Source: Planctomycetota bacterium
GTDB lineage: Bacteria; Planctomycetota; Planctomycetia; Pirellulales; Pirellulaceae
Assembly (NCBI GenBank): GCA_963204915.1
Contig: CAUJHS010000031.1
Coordinates: forward strand, 124,001 to 188,000
Reading direction: 5' to 3'
DNA length: 64,000 nt
In this document: positions 16,569 to 24,403 of the stretch, piece after piece
Layout of the letters: each line of letters begins with the position of its first letter
How positions within the stretch are numbered: position 1 is the stretch's first letter
Notes under the pieces: generated by a model
Database searches by the model: none
The model's input: only the letters and a program-made list of their open reading frames with translations
Told to the model about the DNA's origin: nothing
Made by a program: the position numbers and the translations under genes

Positions 16569-16688
16569 CGATCTGACTGCCGGTGTGGAGTCCATCTAGG
16601 TTCGATTCCTGCCGGGGCTACTTAATCACAAGCCACGGCCCCGGAGCTCGGTTTGGCGAGCAATCTCTGCCCAACCTTCGTCAGATCG
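16569..16688 (+). ncRNA. Array unit 8: YrlA-like T-arm/D-arm tRNA mimic
   Basis: Outer stem CGATCTGAC/GTCAGATCG, nine perfect pairs. The insert starts at a T-arm (TTCGATT loop at 16601-16607). The acceptor 3' strand CGGGGCT (16613-16619) and a linker follow, then acceptor 5' strand GGCCCCG (16637-16643) and D-arm GCTC/GAGC (16646-16661). Seven acceptor pairs form, one of them G-U. The anticodon side is absent and replaced by the scaffold stem. Of the eight units this is closest to the tRNA-like domain known in bacterial YrlA RNAs. It ends 52 bases before the TROVE start codon. Confidence 0.8.
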
Positions 16689-16740
16689 TTTTATTCGAAG
16701 AACGGAATTTCCGCCGTTCGATTATGGAAGGAGACCGCCC

Positions 16741-18381
16741 ATGGCCAACAAGACTTTGTTCTCCAGCGTGAAGAGCAACCTGCCGCGCACCGACGCGCGC
16801 AACGAAGCGGGCGGTCCGGCGTACGCTTTGGCGCCCAAGCAGGCGCTGGCGCAAGTGGCCGCGACGGGCTGCTTCGGCAACGCGTACTACACCAGCGCCG
16901 AGGGCCAGTTGGACACGCTGCGCGCCTTGCTCGACCAGGTGGACGATAACCTCTTCCTGGCCAAGCTGGCGGTGTACGCACGCGAACGTGCGGCCATGAA
17001 GGACATGCCGGCGGCTTTGGTGGTAGCGCTTTCGACGCGCGACCCGGCGCTGTTGCACCGCGTGTTCGACCGCGTGGTCGACAACGGCCGCGTGCTGCGC
17101 ACCGTGTTCCAGATGGTGCGTTCGGGCCAGTTCGGCCGCAAGGGCCTGTCGTCGTCGCTGCAGCGCGCGTTCCAGCGCTGGCTGAACGAGGCGTCGGTAG
17201 GCAAGTTGCTGTCGGCGTCCATCGGTAGCGATCCGAGCCTGCGCGACATTCTGCGCATGGCGCGGCCCACGCCGAAGGACAACGCGCGGCGCGCGCTGTT
17301 CGGCTGGTTGACCGACAAGGAAGTGGAGCGCTGGGCGCCCGCCGGAGAGGCCGACCTGCCGGCGCAGGTACAGGCGCTCATCGCGTACCGTCAGGCGACG
17401 TCGCCTGAGGCGCAGTCGCTCATTTTGGGCGATCTGTCGGTGCGGTGGGACTTGCTGGCCGACGCGGCTCAAGGTCCGCTCGTGTGGAAGGCGATTGCCC
17501 GCCAGATGGGACCGCAGGCGCTGCGGATGAACCTCAACACGCTCATGCGTCATGAGGTGTTTGGTAAGAGCAACAACGATCGCGAGATGGTGGAGTACGT
17601 CGCCGGCCGCTTGTCGGACGCCGACGAGATTCGCCGCTCGCGCCAGTTCCCGTACCAGTTCCTCGCGGCGTACTTGAACGCCGAGGCGGAACTACCGCAC
17701 GCGATCAAGACCGCGCTGCACCGCGCGGCCGAAATCGCTTGCGGCAACGTGCCGGAACTGCCGGGCCCCGTGGTGATCGGTCTGGATACGTCGGGCTCGA
17801 TGAGCTGCGCGATTACGGGTCACCGTGGTCGCGGCGCCACGAGCAAGATGCGGTGCGTGGACGTCGCGGCTTTGTTCGCCGCGGCCATCCTGCGCCGCAA
17901 CCCGGACAGCGTGATCATTCCGTTCGACACGCGCGCGTACGACGTCAAGATCGATCCGAACGACTCGATTCTGAGTCTGGCGGAGCGGCTGGCGAAGTAC
18001 GGCGGCGGCGGAACCGACTGCTCGTTGCCGCTGCAAACGGCGAACAAGCAATATGCGAAGCGCCGCTTTGCGGGCTGCGTGCTGGTCAGCGACATGGAAA
18101 GCTGGATTTACTCCGGCCATCCGTTCGCTTACGGCGCGCAGGGCGCGACCGGCGCGATGACCGAGTGGACGAAGTTCGTGAAGACTCAGCGCGAGCATGG
18201 CGTGACGGATCCCAAGTTGATCTGCATCAACTTGCAGCCGTACACCACCACGCAAGCGCCGGAGCGCGGCGATATTTTGAACATCGGCGGTTTCTCCGAC
18301 GCGGTGTTCCAGGTGGTTGCTGCGTTCCTGGAGGACGACGCGAACCGCTTCGTCGCCGAGGTCGAAGCGATTGAGTTGTAA
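16741..18381 (+). CDS. rsr: TROVE-domain protein, Ro60/Rsr homologue
   Basis: The 546-residue protein has a GGAAGGAG ribosome site. Residues about 10-310 form the HEAT-like TROVE ring ([56 protein letters not shown]). Residues about 340-535 form a von Willebrand A domain with an intact metal site, LDTSGSMS (Asp near 349), plus a later VSDMESW. Ro60 proteins bind Y RNAs on the outer ring surface and single-stranded ends of misfolded RNAs in the hole; bacterial Rsr works with PNPase and in rRNA maturation. The gene follows eight Y-like RNA units on the same strand, so these are its probable partners. Confidence 0.93.
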   Translation: MANKTLFSSVKSNLPRTDARNEAGGPAYALAPKQALAQVAATGCFGNAYYTSAEGQLDTLRALLDQVDDNLFLAKLAVYARERAAMKDMPAALVVALSTRDPALLHRVFDRVVDNGRVLRTVFQMVRSGQFGRKGLSSSLQRAFQRWLNEASVGKLLSASIGSDPSLRDILRMARPTPKDNARRALFGWLTDKEVERWAPAGEADLPAQVQALIAYRQATSPEAQSLILGDLSVRWDLLADAAQGPLVWKAIARQMGPQALRMNLNTLMRHEVFGKSNNDREMVEYVAGRLSDADEIRRSRQFPYQFLAAYLNAEAELPHAIKTALHRAAEIACGNVPELPGPVVIGLDTSGSMSCAITGHRGRGATSKMRCVDVAALFAAAILRRNPDSVIIPFDTRAYDVKIDPNDSILSLAERLAKYGGGGTDCSLPLQTANKQYAKRRFAGCVLVSDMESWIYSGHPFAYGAQGATGAMTEWTKFVKTQREHGVTDPKLICINLQPYTTTQAPERGDILNIGGFSDAVFQVVAAFLEDDANRFVAEVEAIEL

Positions 18382-18385
18382 ACCC

Positions 18386-18426
18386 AACCTCCCTGGTTTG
18401 AACCCTCAAACCAGGGAGGTTTTTTC
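18386..18426 (+). terminator. Rho-independent terminator of the array/TROVE transcript
   Basis: Two perfectly complementary 16-base arms (18386-18401 and 18406-18421) around an ACCC loop are followed by a run of T. It begins four bases after the TROVE stop codon. Confidence 0.92.
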
Positions 18427-18454
18427 AATCCTACCCATTCCATTCTTATTCTTC

Positions 18455-18560
18455 GATTAACCGCTTCCCAACGGGAAGCGCGTCAGGCGACGGCGAGTTA
18501 TTCACCCTCGTCACGCGCTCCCCCGACCCGCCGGGGGCGTGTGCCCGAGAGCGGTTAAAC
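18455..18560. repeat. Right copy of the palindromic repeat flanking the RNA array/TROVE block
   Basis: This copy has the same orientation and architecture as the one at 15157-15261. It starts GATTAACCGCTTCCC, contains CGGGAAGCGCG and CCCCCGACCCGCC, and ends GAGAGCGGTTAAAC. The ends and both hairpin cores are conserved; the central ~30 bases differ. Confidence 0.7.
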
Positions 18561-18590
18561 AAGAGTCAATTCTACTTTTGAAAGTCTTTC

Positions 18591-19004
18591 ATGGTTTTGG
18601 ATAAGCGTGTGCGTGAGCAATTGCAAGCACATTGCGGCGAACTGGCGGACGATGACGGCGTGGACCCACGCGAGTTCTTCAAGCCGCCTAAGCCGCGTAG
18701 TCAGCATGGCCGCAAGACGCTGCAACTGTGCAGCCAGGTGGCCGAGACGTTGTCGATGATCTTTGCCGGCGAGCTGGACGACGACCTGTTGCAGGGGTTG
18801 CGCGTCGAGTCGGTCGTCCCTGCTCCGAATGCTTCGCAACTGGCGGTCAACCTTCGCACGGTTGAGCCGTGCGACGAAGCAACCCAGCAAGCCATTCGCC
18901 AGCAGTTAGCCAGAATTACCGGCGCGTTGCGTTGCGAGGTGGCGGCCGCCATCACGCGCAGGCGAGCGCCGAAGCTGGTGTTTCACTTAGGGGAACATCC
19001 CTAA
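18591..19004 (+). CDS. RbfA-like ribosome-binding factor
   Basis: The 137-residue protein has RbfA length and layout: GRKTLQLCSQVAETLSMIFAG, then LLQGLRVESVVPAPNASQLA and a C-terminal ITGALRCEVAAAITRRRAPKLVFHL. The last resembles the KH-like 'lR..la..l.lr..PeL.F' signature. RbfA assists 16S rRNA 5' end maturation. It lies 31 bp beyond the right repeat copy and 210 bp after the TROVE gene on the same strand, though separated from it by the terminator. The ribosome site is weak, so the start is not certain. The family call is moderately sure. Confidence 0.6.
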   Translation: MVLDKRVREQLQAHCGELADDDGVDPREFFKPPKPRSQHGRKTLQLCSQVAETLSMIFAGELDDDLLQGLRVESVVPAPNASQLAVNLRTVEPCDEATQQAIRQQLARITGALRCEVAAAITRRRAPKLVFHLGEHP

Positions 19005-19021
19005 TTGAGAGGTTGTTTCGC

Positions 19022-19060
19022 CCACCTCTCCCTGTCGGGGAGCGGTCATGAGCGAGGTGG
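19022..19060. terminator. Hairpin between convergent genes
   Basis: CCACCTC (19022-19028) pairs with GAGGTGG (19054-19060) and can enclose a CTCCC/GGGGAG helix. TTTCTTG follows on the plus strand. Placed between the RbfA-like gene and the convergent SHD1 gene, it is a plausible though weak terminator. Confidence 0.4.
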
Positions 19061-19108
19061 TTTCTTGTTTGCCGCTTTTTTGCAGAGAGCGGCTCACGGT
19101 GGATCGGA

Positions 19109-21007
19109 CTATTGCAAGCCTTCCGGCGTGACCCGTGAGACGCCCAGAGTCTGGCCGCTTCCCGGCCCTTGGTTCTCGCTTGGTTTTTGTAGGAAGCGCG
19201 GCAGCACCACGTTGTCGTAGAAGGCGTAAGCGGGCTGCGCGCTGGCCTTACGCAGCACGCCCTCGATGTTCTCGCCGTCGCGCAGCATAATCATGCCGGG
19301 AATGTTCGTGCCCGCGGTTTCCCAGGCGGGCTTGCCCTGGTAGATGAAGGAGAGCTTCGTCGTGTATTCCTGTACCTGATAGTCGCCCGAATGGAAGTAG
19401 GAAACTTCCCGTTGACGGGGACCTTCAATTTTGGCCACCAGGTCGATCGTTCCATTGGCGGCCACTTTGCAGTTCATTTCCGTTAGCTTCTTGGCCAGGG
19501 CGTCTCCCACGCGGGTGCGTTGATCGGCCGGAATGCCATCGACAAAGATGCGCACCGACGTACCCTCTTTAAGCACGAACAGGTCGGGCTGTTTGAGCGC
19601 TTTTTCCAACATCGCCAAAGCTTCTTTGTGCGGCATTTGCCCAGCCGCGAGCACGCCGGGCTTGTTGTGCGCCGACACGCTCATAAACGTATTGCCGCCG
19701 GTGGTGCGCACGAATTCGGCGCCCTGATAGTGCCAAAGTTTGATCTGGTTATCCAAGGCGATCAAATACTGGTTGTTCGCCAGAATGAAGTTTTCGTGGG
19801 GGAAGTCAATTCCGCCGTGAATGTGCAAGCCGGGCGTCTTAAAGTCACGTTCCAACTTGCCGGTGGCGACGTCCCAAACCAAGATGCGATCTTGCGCAAT
19901 ACACGCGAGCTTCTGACCCATCGGGCTGAGCGCGACATACGGCCAGGTCAACTTACCGGGTGTTTGCGCCACCACCGCGACTTCTTGCTTTTCCACGTCA
20001 AACAGGCCGACCTTCTCTTGCGCCGCGAAGGCGATCCACTTGCGGTCTTCGCTCAAACAGGGGACGGCGCCGCCGGTGGTTTCGAAGTGACAGATCGGGC
20101 GGCCCGTGCCTACTTCCCACAGCGCCACGCGTCCGCCGCGGCTGGACGTGGCCAGCGTGGTGGCGTTAATGAATTCGGCCCACATCACGTCGCGATCGCC
20201 GCCGCGGACATCGTCATAGGGCGTCCAAATTAAGTGGCGGTTGATGTCTTTCCCTCGAATCGACCAAATTTCCAATCGGTCGAGGTTGCCAAAACCGAAC
20301 TCGTTGCGGCGCATCAGCACATATTGGCCATTGTCGTGCAAGGCGAGCGGCGACATTTGCCCAGGGCCGGAGCCCGTGGCCAGGGGACGGCCTTTCTCCA
20401 GGTCGCACACGATGATGCGCGTCGTGGCCTTCTCTTTGTCGCCCAGCGTGTAGCCGACCACCCCCTTGCGCGCCAGAGCATTGATGGCCGCACCACTGAA
20501 CTTCTCCCAAAAGTCGGTCTTCGCCGGAAGCGGAACGGTCTTGGCCTTAAAGTTTGCGGCGGGCGAAGGCGGCGCCAGGTTCCATTCCTCTTGCGACGCA
20601 TTGAGCAGCACCGGCGTCGACTGCGACCAGTCGACCTTAACCGTGCGCGGCTCACTTGCGGCCGGCGCGGGCGCCACAGGCGCGGGAATCGATACGGAGG
20701 GCGTCGACGGTACGCTTTGGAAGGGGCTTTCCTCCACGGTTTCGAACGGGTTCGCCGAATCCATTTGCGACAGATAATCTTGATCGGCCTTGCTGAGCTT
20801 GGCCACTTCGATCATCACTTTCGCACCGTTGTCGCGCTCCAAGGTCACCCGGTTGCCGTCGCGCGAAAGCACCTTGGCCCGTAGTGAGAATCGTCCAGTC
20901 GCATCGGACCAGGTGCGATATTCGTCGGCGAGGACGGAAGTCGCACAACCCAGCACGAGTACAACCCAACACGCATGACGGCACGCCGTCCTAAGAGGGA
21001 TTGTCAT
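19109..21007 (-). CDS. Exported SHD1-domain protein with WD40-like repeats
   Basis: The ATG at 21007 gives a signal peptide ending SVLADEY; the upstream ATG at 21040 only adds 11 residues before it. Residues about 28-80 are an SHD1 (SLA1 homology 1) domain, DEYRTWSDATGRFSLRAKVL to KLSKADQDYL, a typical planctomycete module. After a Pro/Ser linker, residues about 190-450 look like WD40/beta-propeller strands (NNQYLIALDNQIKLWHYQG). The C-terminal part, with IFVDGIPADQRTRVGDALA, is unrecognised. The function is unknown. Confidence 0.75.
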   Translation of the reverse strand: MTIPLRTACRHACWVVLVLGCATSVLADEYRTWSDATGRFSLRAKVLSRDGNRVTLERDNGAKVMIEVAKLSKADQDYLSQMDSANPFETVEESPFQSVPSTPSVSIPAPVAPAPAASEPRTVKVDWSQSTPVLLNASQEEWNLAPPSPAANFKAKTVPLPAKTDFWEKFSGAAINALARKGVVGYTLGDKEKATTRIIVCDLEKGRPLATGSGPGQMSPLALHDNGQYVLMRRNEFGFGNLDRLEIWSIRGKDINRHLIWTPYDDVRGGDRDVMWAEFINATTLATSSRGGRVALWEVGTGRPICHFETTGGAVPCLSEDRKWIAFAAQEKVGLFDVEKQEVAVVAQTPGKLTWPYVALSPMGQKLACIAQDRILVWDVATGKLERDFKTPGLHIHGGIDFPHENFILANNQYLIALDNQIKLWHYQGAEFVRTTGGNTFMSVSAHNKPGVLAAGQMPHKEALAMLEKALKQPDLFVLKEGTSVRIFVDGIPADQRTRVGDALAKKLTEMNCKVAANGTIDLVAKIEGPRQREVSYFHSGDYQVQEYTTKLSFIYQGKPAWETAGTNIPGMIMLRDGENIEGVLRKASAQPAYAFYDNVVLPRFLQKPSENQGPGSGQTLGVSRVTPEGLQ

Positions 21008-21181
21008 CGTCGTATCTCGCTCGCAAAAGAATAAGGACAAATTCCGTAAGAGGGTATTGGCTGTCGCCGTTCTCGACAGTTGTAGAGAGAGATTGTAATC
21101 AAATCAGGCAGGTGAGGGAAGAGCGTCCTCAAAAAATCGCCCGACCGCGTGGCGCATTACGTCAAAAATCGACCGCGTTCG

Positions 21182-21652
21182 CTACTCAAGGACGATCAGC
21201 GGCCGGCCGGTTTTGGCCGACTTGGGCAGGAACCACCGTCCGATGGCCAAAGCGCCGGGACCGGCCAGCATCACGGGCAACAATAACCCGATCAGAGCCA
21301 GGTTGTATTCAAATCCTTCCTTGTCGAGAAAGAACCCGTTCTTGCCGTGCACCAGGACAATAGCGCCAATCATAATGACGATGTTCGCCGCCGCCGAGAA
21401 CCGCGACAGAAATCCGAAGATCATGCCGATTCCGCCAAAGCACTCGCCAATGGCGACGAGGTAGCCGACGGGGCCCATCATCTCGCCCATGGCGCTCAAG
21501 CCCTGTCCGCCCCAGACGCCGAACACCTTTTGCGCCCCGTGCGCCGCAAAGATCACGCCGACAATCACGCGCACGAGCAGCAGGGAAACTTCCACGGCCG
21601 TGCGATCACGCACCACGGTTCGTTCGTTAAACGCCGTTACATCGTCTTTCAT
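21182..21652 (-). CDS. DoxX-family membrane protein
   Basis: The 156-residue protein has four predicted membrane helices and the DoxX hallmarks VRVIVGVIFAAHGAQKVFG and IGECFGGIGMIFGFLSR. A ribosome site (GAGGAT) precedes the ATG. DoxX proteins are four-helix membrane proteins linked to redox or thiol stress; the role here is not defined. It stands alone between the SHD1 gene and the MoaD-like gene. Confidence 0.85.
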   Translation of the reverse strand: MKDDVTAFNERTVVRDRTAVEVSLLLVRVIVGVIFAAHGAQKVFGVWGGQGLSAMGEMMGPVGYLVAIGECFGGIGMIFGFLSRFSAAANIVIMIGAIVLVHGKNGFFLDKEGFEYNLALIGLLLPVMLAGPGALAIGRWFLPKSAKTGRPLIVLE

Positions 21653-21818
21653 AGCGAATCCTCGTACGATGAGGGAAAACCATCCTCGCGCAACGACTTG
21701 CCTATACCGAAACTCCTAGGGACCGCAAGCCGCGCTCTTGCCGCATTGTATAACAACACGGCGCACGTTCTGCGAGGCGAGCGCCGCGTGAAAAAGGGCC
21801 TCTTGCCGGCAGACGTCG

Positions 21819-22115
21819 TTAGCCGCCGGCGAGCGCGCCGATGACGCAGAACGGCTCGTCGCCGCGCTGGACCGAGTCAGGCAACGGCGCATCGGGGTCT
21901 TGGTTGGAAAGATCCTGCTCCTCGGCAAAGAAGCGGATGAAAGCCCGGCGCCGAGGGGTGTCATGATCGCGAATAGTGCCGCGCAGCATGGGGTAGCGCG
22001 CTTCGAGCGCGTCGAGCACCGTGCGCTGCGTCACCGGAGCGGCGACGTCCAGCCGCACCTCGCCTTCATGTTGGGCGAGGACGCAGAGATGATAAGGCAA
22101 AATCACACGGATCAT
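21819..22115 (-). CDS. MoaD/ThiS-family sulfur-carrier-like protein
   Basis: The ATG at 22115 gives a 98-residue beta-grasp protein (MIRVILPYHLCVLA to ...VIGALAGG) ending in the Gly-Gly that is adenylated or thiocarboxylated in this family. The longer frame upstream overlaps the propeller gene and is not used. It follows the BNR-propeller gene by 13 bp, so the two are co-transcribed. It need not serve molybdopterin synthesis, as no other moa gene is nearby. Confidence 0.8.
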   Translation of the reverse strand: MIRVILPYHLCVLAQHEGEVRLDVAAPVTQRTVLDALEARYPMLRGTIRDHDTPRRRAFIRFFAEEQDLSNQDPDAPLPDSVQRGDEPFCVIGALAGG

Positions 22116-22128
22116 GGTGCGGCGGCGA

Positions 22129-23247
22129 TTAAGCCAGAGTTTGCACTTCGACCGACAACACTGCCGGCAGGTCGCGTACGATGGCGTTCCAGGTGTCGCC
22201 CGCGTCGGCCGAGCCGTACACTTGCCCGCCCGTGGTGCCAAAGTACACGCCGCAATCCTCCAGCGAGTCGACGGCCATCGCGTCGCGCAGCACGTTCACG
22301 TAACAGTCCTGTTGCGGCAAACCTTGCGAGAGCGGCTCCCAGTCATTTCCGCCGGTGCGGCTACGATAGACGCGCAGCTTGCCCTCGGGCGGATAATGTT
22401 CCGAGTCGCTCTTGATGGGCACCACGTACACGGTGTCGGGTTCGTGGGCGTGCACGTCAATCGGGAAGCCAAAGTCAGTGGGCAAGTTGCCGCTGATTTC
22501 GTACCACGACTCGCCTGCGTCGTCGCTGCGCATCACGTCCCAATGTTTTTGCATGAACAGCACCTCGGGGCGCGAGCCGTGCAAGGCGATGCGATGCACG
22601 CAGTGGCCGACTTTGGCGTCGGGATCGGGCAGCACATACGGCGATTGCAGCCCCTGGTTGATCGGTTTCCACGTTTTGCCGCCGTCGTCGGTGCGGAAGG
22701 CTCCCGCCGCGGAGATGGCAATATAAATTCGCTGCGGGTTGCTCGGGTCGAGCAGGATGGTGTGCAAGCCCATTCCTCCTGCGCCCGGCTGCCAGTAGTT
22801 GCCGCCGCCGTGCCCGCGCAAGCCAGGCAGTTCATGCCAACTTTGGCCGCCGTCGGTGGTGCGGAAGATGGCGGCGTCTTCGACTCCGGCGTAAACCGTG
22901 TCCGGATCGGTGAGCGACGGCTCCAGATGCCAGACCCGTTTGAACTCCCAAGGGTGCGGCGTGCCGTCATACCACAGGTGTGTGCCCACATCGCCGTCGT
23001 ACGCAAACTGATTTCCCGCGGCTTCCCAGGTTTTACCGCCGTCGTTGGATCGTTGGATGACCTGTCCGAACCAACCGCTCGACTGCGAGGCGTACAACCG
23101 GTCCGGGTCCACCGGCGAGCCTTTCACGTGATAGATTTCCCAGCCGGCGAAGTGCGGTCCGCTCACTTCCCATTTTTTGCGCGCTCCGTCGGAAGTGAGA
23201 ACGAACGCGCCTTTTTTCGTGCCGACGAGAACTCGAACTTTGCTCAT
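22129..23247 (-). CDS. BNR/sortilin-like beta-propeller protein
   Basis: The start at 23247 has a ribosome site (GAGGAACA). The 372-residue protein has repeated Asp-box motifs ([59 protein letters not shown]), giving a sialidase/VPS10-type propeller. There is no signal peptide, so it is probably cytoplasmic. Sialidase catalytic residues are not evident. It forms an operon with the MoaD-like gene downstream. Confidence 0.85.
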   Translation of the reverse strand: MSKVRVLVGTKKGAFVLTSDGARKKWEVSGPHFAGWEIYHVKGSPVDPDRLYASQSSGWFGQVIQRSNDGGKTWEAAGNQFAYDGDVGTHLWYDGTPHPWEFKRVWHLEPSLTDPDTVYAGVEDAAIFRTTDGGQSWHELPGLRGHGGGNYWQPGAGGMGLHTILLDPSNPQRIYIAISAAGAFRTDDGGKTWKPINQGLQSPYVLPDPDAKVGHCVHRIALHGSRPEVLFMQKHWDVMRSDDAGESWYEISGNLPTDFGFPIDVHAHEPDTVYVVPIKSDSEHYPPEGKLRVYRSRTGGNDWEPLSQGLPQQDCYVNVLRDAMAVDSLEDCGVYFGTTGGQVYGSADAGDTWNAIVRDLPAVLSVEVQTLA

Positions 23248-23298
23248 GCACTGTTCCTCGATGCGTGACAAGAGATAGGACTGCGGCGTGCGGTCGGG

Positions 23299-24048
23299 TC
23301 AGGAAGCGTCATCCGCCCCGTCGGCGGGTTCCTCTGGCGAAGCGGCTGCGGGCGCGGATTCCGGCGGTTGCGCGTCCGATGTTTCTTCGGGCGTGGCGCC
23401 ATCGGGCGCTTCTTCCGGCTTCTCAGCTTCTGGCGCTTCCTCGGGGCTGGCGGCTTCTTCGGGCTTCTCAGCGTTCGTGGCTTCTTCTGGGGAAGCGGCG
23501 TCCTGGGGCGCTTCCGGCGGCGCAGCTTCGGCCACGGCTTTGAGCTGGGCCAGGCCCTTTTCAAAGTCGGCGCCGACCATTTTATCCATATCCATGAACA
23601 TACAGACGGCTTTTTCGACGAACGATTGCTCGCCGGACATCGACCAAGTCACGTCGGTCTCGCCGTCGGCTTCGCTGAAGGTGAACACCGTGGTGCAGGT
23701 GTCTTCCATGGGCCGGACGAAGTCGAGCTTGATGCGAATCAACGTGGGAGGATTAGACGCGTAGATCAACATGCGGCCTTCGCCGACGTCATCGTTACCC
23801 GACCACGCGAAACCGGCGCCAGGGCCCGACTCGGGACCTTCAAACGTGTTCTTCGCGTTCGGATCGAGTTTCGCCCAGGGCGACCAGGCGTCCCAGTTCC
23901 TTAACGTGTTCACTTGGGCGAACACGGTCTTGGCCGGCGCTTCTACGTGGGCGGAGCGCGTCACACGGAACTCGGAGGGCTGCATCGCCACGATGCCGAT
24001 CAACGCCACGACGACGACCGCCGCTCCGATCAGAATTTTTTTGACCAT
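23299..24048 (-). CDS. SRPBCC-fold protein with acidic repeat tail
   Basis: The 249-residue protein has an N-terminal membrane anchor (ILIGAAVVVVALIGIVAM). Residues about 28-165 are a polyketide cyclase/dehydrase-like SRPBCC domain (VTRSAHVEAPAKTVFAQVNT, WDAWSPWAKLDPNAK). The last ~80 residues are a Glu/Pro/Ala-rich tail of imperfect repeats built on SPEEA and EKPEEAP. The ligand is unknown. It is divergent from the sigma-54 activator gene. Confidence 0.75.
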   Translation of the reverse strand: MVKKILIGAAVVVVALIGIVAMQPSEFRVTRSAHVEAPAKTVFAQVNTLRNWDAWSPWAKLDPNAKNTFEGPESGPGAGFAWSGNDDVGEGRMLIYASNPPTLIRIKLDFVRPMEDTCTTVFTFSEADGETDVTWSMSGEQSFVEKAVCMFMDMDKMVGADFEKGLAQLKAVAEAAPPEAPQDAASPEEATNAEKPEEAASPEEAPEAEKPEEAPDGATPEETSDAQPPESAPAAASPEEPADGADDAS

Positions 24049-24403
24049 GACGCCTTCGAGGTGAGTTGACGTTCGGAATCAGTCAGACATGGGCGCCGTG
24101 AAGCCTGGGTTAACGCCAGGTTACAGGAGTTCGCCAGGGCGCTCCTTGAGGCGAGTTCCGACGATCTTTCGAGGTTCCGGTTGTAACGTCCTTAACACAA
24201 CCTCGCAAGATCGATTTCGCGAATTAACAGTTGAATGTAAACCAGCGGCAACTAACGTAGAACAATGTAGGACGTGTCCTACGGAGCAGATTCTCAGGAC
24301 GCGGGCATGCGGCGGGCAATTCTCAGTGACGCATCGCTCGACAAGCGAGAAGGCCGGGGCGGCCAACTTGCTTTCTGGAAAGGTCCATTTTAGGGGTACC
24401 GCG
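24049..24403. other. Divergent intergenic region upstream of the sigma-54 activator
   Basis: This stretch of 355 bp lies between the SRPBCC gene and the activator gene. The main feature is a perfect palindrome listed separately. I see no clear -24/-12 element (GG-N10-GC) and no small gene. Confidence 0.5.
24267..24282. promoter_or_regulatory. Perfect 16-base palindrome, possible operator
   Basis: GTAGGACGTGTCCTAC is an exact inverted repeat with 7-base arms and a GT centre. It lies 122 bp upstream of the activator start codon, in the divergent region. A dimeric regulator site, possibly autoregulatory, is inferred. Confidence 0.45.

Larger units (their letters stand above)
15334..16688 (+). 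ncRNA. Array of eight Y-RNA-like units presenting tRNA and rRNA elements
   Basis: Eight units (listed separately) lie head to tail on the plus strand ahead of the TROVE gene. Each is closed by its own perfect or near-perfect 7-11 bp outer stem, whose sequence differs from unit to unit. Just inside the stem all eight share CTGCC, five variable bases, GG then ACTAC, AGTAC or AGTCC and AT(C/G). The 3' side has AACC or similar, then C(T)TCG. Five of the eight (units 2, 3, 6, 7, 8) are preceded closely by GAAACA. Stem co-variation with a constant inner motif argues for RNA structure, and the adjacent Ro60 homologue makes Y-RNA scaffolds the natural reading. Transcription and processing are not shown by the sequence. 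Confidence 0.85.

Noticed and set aside
15334-16688. CRISPR array
   Set aside because: The repeated parts are split on both sides of each insert, pair with each other and vary in the outer stem; spacing is irregular and no cas gene is present.
16681-17553. Long minus-strand frame opposite the TROVE gene
   Set aside because: Arg/His/Gln-rich shadow of a GC-rich coding sequence; the plus-strand TROVE protein is unambiguous.
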